Part shown: piece after piece, positions 56,763 to 64,000 of the stretch
Position numbering within the stretch: the first letter of the stretch is position 1
How the letters are laid out: every line of letters begins with the position of its first letter
Source: Typhlomys cinereus
Taxonomy: Eukaryota > Chordata > Mammalia > Rodentia > Platacanthomyidae
Reading direction: 5' to 3'
Assembly (NCBI GenBank): GCA_023101885.1
Contig: JALPQD010000513.1
Location: 434,001 to 498,000 of the forward strand
Length of the DNA stretch: 64,000 bases
Made by a program: the position numbers and the translations under genes
The notes under the pieces: generated by a model
Told to the model about the DNA's origin: nothing
Databases searched by the model: none
What the model saw: only the letters and a program-made list of their open reading frames with translations

Positions 56763-57690
56763 GTAGGTGGACATTGACCTAGCCGAGGGACAAGGGGCCA
56801 ATGGTGGCGGTACCGTGACTCCAGCTCCCATTCCCTAGATGCAGATGTGATACTGACCTAGTGTCTCCTGCTGGCTGTATTACCTTGGGGGGGGCTGTAA
56901 GTCAGTGGCACCAACACTAGAATGGATACAGCGGCCCTTACACACTCTGATTTGGTGCAAAGGAGCAGGGGCAGAGCCACGCAGGGACCAGAGAGGCCTC
57001 CGCTTCTGAGAAACAGCCCCCAGGTGCCAGCTGCCTCTCCCATGATGAATGCCCCATTGCCCGCGGCGTTGGGTGTTACTCTCCTCTGCCGGGGAGATGT
57101 CTTGAAGTTCTTCCTGCCATCTGCTCAGCTCTGTGGTGATAGAGAGAAAGGAAAATGGCTCTCCTGCCTGGATGGACCTCTTTTCCCAAACATGGCTCAT
57201 GCTGGGGATGAGAGCCAAGGTGGTCCAGTCACCTAGGAAAGCGGCAGCAAAACCAGCTTGCAACCTGCTCCAAGGGCGCCATGATGCCTCCCAGACACTC
57301 TGAGCCTGTGCTTTGTGTGAAAGGCAACGATGTGAACCCCAAAGTGTCCCAGGTGACCGAAGGGAGATGTTTTGCAAGGCTGTGACACGTGACCCAGAGG
57401 AGACATAGGTGGCTACTAGTAGGGTGGTTAGGTGTTGCAAAGGGAGGGGTGCTGAAAAGGGAACAGGACATTTTGAGAGCCCTAGGGAGCCAAGGTCTAT
57501 CCTCTCCTTGGGGTCCCCAAGCTGGATGCAGTCTGAGTCCCTGCTTCCTGCAAAGGAAGCTCGTCACACTGGGAGCAAGAGGCTGGCTTGAGGCTCATGC
57601 TTGGATCCTAACGCTTGGGAGACAGAAGGAGGAGGATCAAGTCTGAGGCCAGTCTGGACTTTATAGTGATAGCCTGTGTTCAGATAAATA

Positions 57691-57815
57691 GAAAAAAGAA
57701 GAAGGGAGGGAGAAAAAGAGAGAGAGGGGAAAAGAAGGAGGAAAGGAAGCAGAGCATGGAAGGAAGGAAAGGAAGAAGAAAGGAAAGAAAGGGAGGAAAG
57801 GATGGAAAGAGGGCT
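57691..57815. repeat. Polypurine tract (GGAAG/GAAA)
   Basis: Nearly pure A/G with GAAAGG and GGAGG units for about 125 bases in intron 4. Confidence 0.9.
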
Positions 57816-57832
57816 GATTCAAGAATCTGTTC

Positions 57833-57990
57833 TGGGGCCGAGGATGCAGTCAATTGGTAGAGTATTTATCTAGTTACAGGAAGTTCTGGGTTCAGTTCCC
57901 AGCACTGCAGGCCATGCCTGCAACCCCATGCATTCAGGAGGGAGCCACGGGAGGATCAGAAGGTCGAGGCCAACCTGAGCTACCAGCTGG
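57833..57990 (+). repeat. B4-type SINE (ID head plus B1-like arm)
   Basis: gccgaggatgcagtcaattg, gtagagtatttatctagtta, ggttcagttcccagcactgc, atgcctgcaaccccatgcat, aggagggagccacgggagga and aggccaacctgagctacc show an ID-like part followed by B1-like CCTGCAACCCC and GGCCAACCTG. Confidence 0.7.
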
Positions 57991-59166
57991 CACAGTTCTG
58001 TGGACTTCAGTGAGACAGGATGGCAGATAAGGCCCTGGACTTGGGGCGCCCTCCCTTGAAGTCCTGTGCCCTGCATTCTCCCAGGGTATCTCCTCTCTTC
58101 TCTGCATGTGTGACAGAATATCAGTGACAGCCCCAACCTTGGTTTACTGTGGTGTTATCTCCAGGTTGCTGTCACTCTTCATTGACTGCGGGGACAGGGG
58201 GGTCATTACCTCAGCCAGCCACAGGGGGACACTGAGGCTGCAGGGAAAGCAGTGGACCCAGGGTTGTCCCCCTGGGAAGTCAAGTATATGCCCAGGTCTG
58301 TTCCTGCTAGGAAACTTCTAGAGTTAACAAGTGAGGCCTCGGTTCTCAGCTAAATACTGTGTGAAGGTAGTTCAGGTCTTCGCTGGCTTCCAGCTCTTCC
58401 AAGCCCTGGTGGTACTGCCCGAGTGACAGAGAATATGTATTCATTTCAAAGTGTGTTTGACCTCGTGACGTTTTCTCCCCCAGAGCCCTTGGTGGGCTCT
58501 GCTTTCTGAGGAGCTCTGTAGAAAATACATTGCAGTCATTAGTATTATAGATTACAAGCTTCTAATAAAACACATAAAATATATCACACGGAGACCTCAT
58601 GATGGTGTGATGATAACCCCACAGCAGTGTGTGGCTTAGTATGTGGCCCGGTGGCACCAGACAACCGGGGAGGTCTAAGTGCTCCTGGGGAATGCTCAGG
58701 CTGAGGACAACCCCCTTGGGACCTGACTGGCTGGCGGCGGTGGGGGAGGGGTACATAGCTCTCTCTGGAGTCAGGTTAGTGAGCTCCACCACGGGAACGA
58801 GGCACTAGAAACAGCTCAGAGTGCTCTGTCAGTGTGTCTGTGAGTGGCGGGCCCAGAGACTCTGTCTGAAAACCTAGATGGCTAGACCCTCCTTTCCTCC
58901 AGCCCTGCAGAGCCAAGATCTCAGCAAAGGGCGGCCCCAACCTAGCTTTGTGAGCTGTCCCAGGTGCCTGGCTCCACGCCGTCATGGGAACGCGCTGTTG
59001 GCCAGGTGGTCGGTCACTGTCGGGATTCACAGACGTCAGAGGACACCTATTTGGAGTGGACGGCCTTATCCAGGCCGCAGCCGGCCCGTTCCCCAGCTCC
59101 ACCATCCGGGTCCAGGGGGAATGGGCAGGGGTCTTCTCCACCAGCTGACTCTCTGCTTCCCTGCAG

Positions 59167-59220
59167 GCCATGGCTATGGGCATGATGACCGAGTACTACC
59201 ACTTCATCTTCACCACTCTG
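59167..59220 (+). CDS. Grik3: Grik3 coding exon 5 (54-nt micro-exon, GluK3 amino-terminal domain)
   Basis: A 54-nt exon of exactly 18 codons, phase 0 on both sides: AMAMGMMTEYYHFIFTTL. This is the conserved helix-strand segment of kainate-receptor amino-terminal domains that follows ILKQ of exon 4. The acceptor is strong (ctgcttccctgcag). The donor, CTG|gtaacg, is the weakest of the four: position +4 is a, the next bases depart from gtragt, and the exon does not end in AG. Because the exon is short and symmetric, skipping it would delete 18 residues without a frameshift; whether this occurs cannot be seen here. The following exon (expected to begin with a DLYALD-like segment) is not found before the window ends. 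Confidence 0.97.
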
Positions 59221-59336
59221 GTAACGTACTTCCGGGTCCCACTCAAGGAAGGGTAGGGACTTCCTGAGTCAAAGACACTGAGACCTGCTGGGCCGCACTT
59301 CTGGGAGGGAACAAGTGCTTCAGCTATAGGAGACCC

Positions 59337-59500
59337 AGCTTTTTTTTATGATTTTTTTCAACAGTTTCATACACATATACAATGAAGTTGTCATTTTTCT
59401 TCCTATCCCCTACCTTCTTCCATTTGAAAAGCTTTTTTCTTCCCAATCAGTCTCCCTCTTTCTTTCACGTCTTCATGGGTGTGGCCTGCATTAGCATGTG
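59337..59500. repeat. Possible LINE-1 fragment, T/C-rich
   Basis: tttatgatttttttcaacag, tcatacacatatacaatgaa and ttcttcctatcccctacctt resemble a rodent L1-type piece in reverse. Weak assignment. Confidence 0.3.
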
Positions 59501-59749
59501 CCAGGATACTCGCTGAAGCATGGAGATATATACCAGATATATACTAGATATATAGCCATATACCAGTGCCTATACCACTGACGAGAGTAGCTCTACCCTT
59601 CCCATTAACCCTTAATAGTCCCTCAGGGAATAGTAGAGACTCAACCTGTCCTAAGGCTGTAGGTATGGTCCCAAGATGTCTTTGTGACCCACCTACTTTG
59701 GAAAAAACTTACCACGTTAGGGGCAAGGGCATGGGCCTGTCCACAGGCC

Positions 59750-59815
59750 TGGGGATCTTGGGTAAGTCCTCTGTGCCTCAGTTTCTTCCTCTGCAAAATG
59801 GACTTCTATCTCCCG
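59750..59815 (+). repeat. MIR fragment
   Basis: tgggtaagtcctctgtgcct and cagtttcttcctctgcaaaa match the MIR core. Confidence 0.6.
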
Positions 59816-60998
59816 GGCTCCTAGGAGCAGGAAGGAGCCCATCGGGCCCGGGCTGAGGACTGTTGTTCTCACTCTTCCTCCCACAGCTCCCAGCCCTCCA
59901 TTCCCACATCATAACAAGCCTCACACACTGCAATGGCCACTTTGGATCCTGTGCTGTCCCTGCTGAAGTCGCCCTCTACGCTGCGGGAGCAGCTCACCTG
60001 CAGGCTCCAGATGGGTCCTGTCCAAACTCAGAGAACATTTAGGGCCATTGAAAGCCATTAGGATAATTAGCTGTGGTCTGACATCAAGAGAAGCAAGACA
60101 TGCTCTGCCAAAGAGGCCCCATCGCTGAACCACCTCGCCTTGGAGCCAGCCAGCTGCTCCCCAGGGACTGACCCACCCACCCAGGCATGGGTGAACAGTG
60201 CCCACCTAGACTGTCTTCTCATTTGCAACTATCTGTAGCCCAGGTTGGCCCTGCCCTACAGCCCTGCAGGCCTCTAGCTGGTTTCTTCGTGTACCGGAAC
60301 TCAGATTTTCACCTAGTACCTGGGCTAAGCTGGGTTATCTCAAGATGGCTCAAACTAAGGCCTTCCTCTCTCTGTTCCTCTTCGTGTCTGGTTCTGACAC
60401 AGCTGTCTTGTGTCCTCAGAGCATGTCCAGATAGTCATGGGGCACAGCACAAGGAAACACCTGCTGGGAGCCCTGCGGGGAGACAGGGAACCTGGAAACT
60501 GGGGTCTGAGACCAGGCACCTCCTCCTGAGGACGCAAGGACTCTGCCCACCCATGCCAGCTTCTCTCTGTCTCCCTGTATCCTGATAGCACAGCAAGGCA
60601 GGAATGAAGATGGCAGTCTCTCGTCCGTGTCTGCCACAGCTATGCTATTGCTTATGGGGTCAAGGCAGAAGAGAAAAGATCCTAGCACCCCAGAGATTCC
60701 TCTGGCCCCAGGCAGAGTCCGTTTCTCTTGTCCTTAATCCAGTCACTTGTCTGTTTCTTCACGCTGCAGCTTCAGACAAGTGTTGTCTAAGGTCGCATCT
60801 CTGAACCAGGCACCGGAGGTGGTCAGGGCACATTCAGCACAGAGCCTATGAACTCTGTGACCTCCTTGCTGTGCCCCAGTCCTCACGGTGTCTGACTCCT
60901 AGCAGGCACTCCTCCATGCCTGCCTGGGGGATGGGGAGATGCGGGACCACCGCATAAAGAGGAATGTCGTTGGCAAGGTCTCCACGCGCCATCACGCA

Positions 60999-61012
60999 GC
61001 AGCAGGTGGCAG
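60999..61012 (+). promoter_or_regulatory. CTCF-like core motif
   Basis: gcagcaggtggcag matches the CTCF core CCASYAGRKGGCRS at 13 of 14 positions. Short motif; expected by chance at some rate in 64 kb. Confidence 0.25.
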
Positions 61013-61065
61013 GATTGCAGATTCTGAGGCTACAGTGTTTGGGTTAGGATTAAGACGCTTCACTG

Positions 61066-61215
61066 CTGGGTTGGAGAGATGGGTCACTGGGTAAGAGTGC
61101 TTGCTGCGCGTGCCTGAGGCTTGAGTTCCAGTCCCCAGCACCTGGTCAAAAGCCAGGCATGGCCATGTGCATGTGTTCCAATCACCCTGTCTTAACAAAA
61201 TAAAGACACATACGT
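61066..61215 (+). repeat. B4-like SINE, diverged
   Basis: ggttggagagatgggtcact, gggtaagagtgcttgctgcg, gagttccagtccccagcacc and aaagccaggcatggcc show a tRNA-like head and a B1-like start, then AAATAAAG and a C tract (61228-61237). Confidence 0.6.
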
Positions 61216-61529
61216 GCATACTCCTCCCCCCCCCCCATCACATAGGACCCTTCACTTCCTTGGGCAGGTTCCCACCAATGAGAGCTTTCTCACCAACAGA
61301 CCCTCTCTGTGTCACACTTCTCCATCTATAAAGCAGTAACAACTGCAGCATTGCTGGACAGGACTATTAGGGTATGAATTCAATGCAAGCATAGTGGCCT
61401 AAGTAAATTCCACGTTAGTGTTAAATCAACAGGTATCACCTATTTACGCTTTCTGTGTGTCCTCCAACCCCGCTACCTACGACATTCAAAACAGCTCTCC
61501 AAGGGAACAGCGAGTGACTCTCCCAGGTT

Positions 61530-61590
61530 TCTAGAAGTGTAGAAACTGAGGCTCAGAGAAGCAACTCATCAGCAGAGAGTCAGAGCAGGG
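61530..61590 (-). repeat. MIR fragment, reverse orientation
   Basis: gaagtgtagaaactgaggct and cagagaagcaactcatcagc match the reverse MIR core. Confidence 0.55.
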
Positions 61591-62319
61591 ATTTTCCCAG
61601 CTGGGAGCTGTCCATCTGCCAAGACCTCCCTCCGCTGACACCTGTCACTGTCTCCACCTTCCTGTGGCCCGCGGATTCCTTTTGATGCCTGACTGTGATG
61701 GCCCAGCATAGCCATGGACACGAATGGGGGAGGGGAGTTGGAACCCTCCCAGATCCCGGCAGCGCCCACACTTCACTGTCTCCTAAACCCTCGCTCTGCA
61801 GCCGCTGATTCTCCATTCACAGTCACCAGGGCAGAGTGTGTGCTTGAGTACCGCACTGACTGATGGGAAATTGGCCCAGAGACTCCCAGCAGATTTGTGA
61901 CAGAAGTCTGGGCTCTGACTTGGCCTCCCCAGGGGCTGTTCCAAGCCATACTGCTCTTCCTCTGTGGCTTCTCTGACCCTTTCAGGGAGACACAGCCCCC
62001 ATGTTACAGACAAATGTATGACTGTATGGCAGGGTAAGTTGGGGGCAGGGGCAGGGACAATAGTGTTCTCTCAGTGTAACCCCAGCAGCCCCCCACCACT
62101 GTGTCAAAGTATCCACTGTGTCTCCCTTGGTCCTCTTCCTGGTCATGGCCCGTTCTCAGCTTCAGGATCCTCCTTCCAGCCCCATTGGCTTGACACTTAC
62201 CTCATGACTCTCCCTCCCTCGTGCCCATTGGTCAGTTGGTGATCGTACTGGGAAGGGAAGTGGCATTTGGCATTTATCTCAGGAAGCCCACGTCACCAAC
62301 TCCATCCGTTGCCTCTGAA

Positions 62320-62720
62320 AATTTCTCCAAACTCGCCGCTCCGGTGCAGGAGACATTTTAATTACCCCAGCTGCCATTATCGGTGGCAGCCAGCTTTGAG
62401 CCCTTCCCAGATAACCCCATGCTAATCAGCCCCAGCTGAGCCCCTGGTACATGTCATGTGTAGGTAGGAGCCTGGAGGTGAAAAAAGAATTATAATAAAT
62501 TAATAGATAAGCAATCACAATTAATGCCACTTCCCAGCAATAACGGGTATATCATGGGAAAGATGTTTTCATCTGTCATTCCTTCAGGCGATGTTTTCCA
62601 AGCTTCAGCTCCTACCCATTCAGACCCATGGGGTGCTAATGAATTAGTCTATTATGTTATGCTGAATGTTTCTAAAAGGTCCCTGGTTGATTCTGAATTC
62701 AGTGTGTCAACATTTGGCAC
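62320..62720. promoter_or_regulatory. AT-rich/homeobox-motif island in intron 5, enhancer candidate
   Basis: Unique sequence with acattttaattaccccagct, gccattatcggtggcagcca, ccatgctaatcagccccagc, aaagaattataataaattaa, tagataagcaatcacaatta atgcc, ggtgctaatgaattagtcta and ttatgttatgctgaatg. Repeated TAAT/ATTA, GATAA and CAATCA cores over 400 bases with no repeat signature. The 130-codon frame starting at 62524 is treated as chance. Confidence 0.4.
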
Positions 62721-62934
62721 CAGAGATGCAACTTTTTGCCAAGCAGCTAAGTTGCCCACGGTTCACTGTGTACGGCACTTAGGGTCTTGGCCCAGGGCAG
62801 TTTGGACAAAGAGGGCTCTTCACCAGCTCCTGGTGGTCACTGCCCTGTGTCACAGGGATGGGGGGGGGGCATGCAATGTCATAACACTTTGCCACGAAGC
62901 CCAGTCTGGACAGTGACAAAGAGAACAGCAACTT

Positions 62935-63325
62935 CCAGAGCCCTGTCATCAATGTGACCCTTTATTAGAGTTTGAGCTGCAAACGCTCCCCCACATGCTG
63001 TTGCTTTAATGCTTGGTCCTTCAGCTGGTGGCAGTATTTGGGGAAGTGCTGGAAGCTTTAGGAGGTGGAGCCCGGCTACTGGAAATACATCACTAGCAGT
63101 GAGACCTTGAAGATTTCTGGTTCCTATTTTCTGCCTCCTGGCTTGTCATAATGCGAATGGCCACTGCTACCTACTTCTGCAGCCATGACCTGAACCGCTC
63201 TGCCATGCCTTCCCCATCACAAAGGACTGAAACCCTCCACACCGTGAGCCGAAATACATCTTTCCTCTTCTAAGCTGTTCTGCCTGGGACTTTGTCACAG
63301 CTGTGAGAATAGGAACTAGTACACC
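62935..63325 (+). repeat. LTR-like interspersed element, most complete copy
   Basis: ttaatgcttggtccttcagc, tggtggcagtatttggggaa, ttaggaggtggagcccggct, accgtgagccgaaatacatc and tgtcacagctgtgagaatag show the full element, ending gaactagtac. Its end matches 1710-2052. Confidence 0.55.
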
Positions 63326-63567
63326 CTTCCAGATTGTCACAGCCTCAACAAATCAAATGCTGCATCTGCAGATGGCTAGGAAGGCCAGCTGCACAAGCAC
63401 TCAAAGTAGAGCTGCTACCCTTCCACACTGAGTGTGCCAGCACGCAAGGCATAGATACCATCCTTCGCACCAAGAAGGGTTGGCCTCTGGACCAAGGTGG
63501 GGAAACGGAGTCAGGGGCAATGGGACGGCTACTTCTTTAGCATTCACCAAGCTATGAAAAGGCTGAG

Positions 63568-63780
63568 CCTGCCTGCCCTCCTTCCCTCCTCCCTCCCTCC
63601 CTCCCTTCTTCCCTCCCTCCCTCCCTCCCTCCCTCCCTCCCTCCCTCCCTCCCTCCCTTCCTTCCTTCCTCTCTTCATCCATCCCTTTCTCCTCATCTCC
63701 CTTCTTTTTCCTCCCCTCCTTTTTTTTTCCTCCCTTCCTTCCACCTTTCTTCCATCTCCTCCTTTCCTCTCTCTCTGCTT
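63568..63780. repeat. (TCCC)n array within a polypyrimidine tract
   Basis: Mostly CCCT units from 63580 to 63660, then TTCC and CTTT units to 63780. Frames on both strands (Pro-Ser-Leu or Gly-Arg-Glu repeats, 63401-63964) are artefacts. Confidence 0.95.
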
Positions 63781-64000
63781 AGGGCCTACCACTTGTGAGC
63801 CCGCCTTCAGCTCGGGGCTGGGGTACAAAGATGAATTCAACACAGCCCCACCACAAGGCCACCTCTGGTGGGCACAGGCCTGTAAACAACAGGTCACAGA
63901 AAATGAGACTAAGAACCCCTGGTCACGAGGGGACATAAATGCTGAGCTGACTTCCTTTCAGTGACCCCAGCGGGTCATCTCCAGCCCCAAGCTTGCACAT

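Larger units (their letters stand above)
56763..59166 (+). other. Grik3: Grik3 intron 4 (2,404 bp)
   Basis: Bounded by gtaggt at 56763 and ccctgcag at 59166, phase 0. It contains a purine-rich stretch (57691-57815) followed directly by an ID/B4-type SINE (57833-57990). The rest (56763-57690 and 57991-59166) is unique sequence with no recognised feature. Confidence 0.95.
59221..64000 (+). other. Grik3: Grik3 intron 5, 5' portion (4,780 bp or more)
   Basis: Starts at gtaacg after exon 5 and runs off the window. No match to the next GRIK3 coding segment was seen in any frame, so the following exon is beyond 64000. It contains MIR fragments, a B4-like SINE, an AT-rich island (62320-62720), an LTR-like element (62935-63325) and a TCCC array (63568-63680). 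The stretches 59820-61060 and 61600-62315 hold nothing else I recognise. Confidence 0.85.

Noticed and set aside
58878..59267. 129-codon + frame ending after exon 5
   Set aside because: It reads exon 5 in the wrong frame; the correct frame is open only for the 18 codons between splice sites.
62524..62916. 130-codon + frame in intron 5
   Set aside because: No similarity to the next GRIK3 exon or to any family I know; no convincing splice borders.
63401..63964. Pro/Ser-rich and Gly/Arg/Glu-rich frames
   Set aside because: Artefacts of the TCCC array.

Overview
The window is mammalian genomic DNA lying inside one large multi-exon gene. Four exons on the + strand encode consecutive parts of the extracellular amino-terminal domain of the kainate-type glutamate receptor GluK3 (gene Grik3, old name GluR7). 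The exons are at 40015-40191, 48756-49013, 56581-56762 and 59167-59220. All have AG/GT borders and join in frame with no stop. Their lengths (177, 258, 182 and 54 nt) fit coding exons 2 to 5. Exon 1 (signal peptide) and the exons after 5 (rest of this domain, ligand-binding lobes, channel, tail) are not in the window. The rest is intron: at least 40.0 kb of intron 1, all of introns 2 (8,564 bp), 3 (7,567 bp) and 4 (2,404 bp), and the first 4.8 kb of intron 5.

The organism is a rodent, most likely of the muroid/myodont group. The evidence is 7SL-derived B1 copies, ID-type tRNA elements, ID+B1 composites of B4 type, a B3-like copy, and long CA/TG arrays. The B2-headed SINEs do not have the mouse/rat B2 body; they carry a different body followed by a CA tail. 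I therefore do not think this is mouse or rat. A spalacid or another non-murine lineage is a guess.

Layout. 1-31 kb: intron 1, mostly unique sequence with scattered SINEs, MIRs, microsatellites and possible regulatory islands. A REST/RE1-like site lies at 15219-15239. An antisense solo LTR lies at about 26345-26771 and carries a consensus-perfect p53 element. 31-39.9 kb: an AT-rich block made largely of old, mostly antisense LINE-1 pieces with later insertions, ending about 130 bp before exon 2. 40-48.7 kb: exon 2 and intron 2, with a B1 just after the exon, an old DNA-transposon remnant, a homeobox-motif-rich island (44870-45245) and a 0.5-kb degenerate trinucleotide region (45535-46060). 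49-59.2 kb: exons 3 to 5 and introns 3 and 4. 59.2-64 kb: start of intron 5, with an AT-rich island (62320-62720), an LTR-like element and a TCCC array.

I see no second protein-coding gene, no classical RNA gene and no prokaryotic or phage system. Almost all open reading frames here are chance frames in introns and simple repeats. The observations most worth checking are the RE1 site in a neuronal gene, the LTR-borne p53 site, the unusual SINE family, and several islands that look like conserved intronic enhancers.
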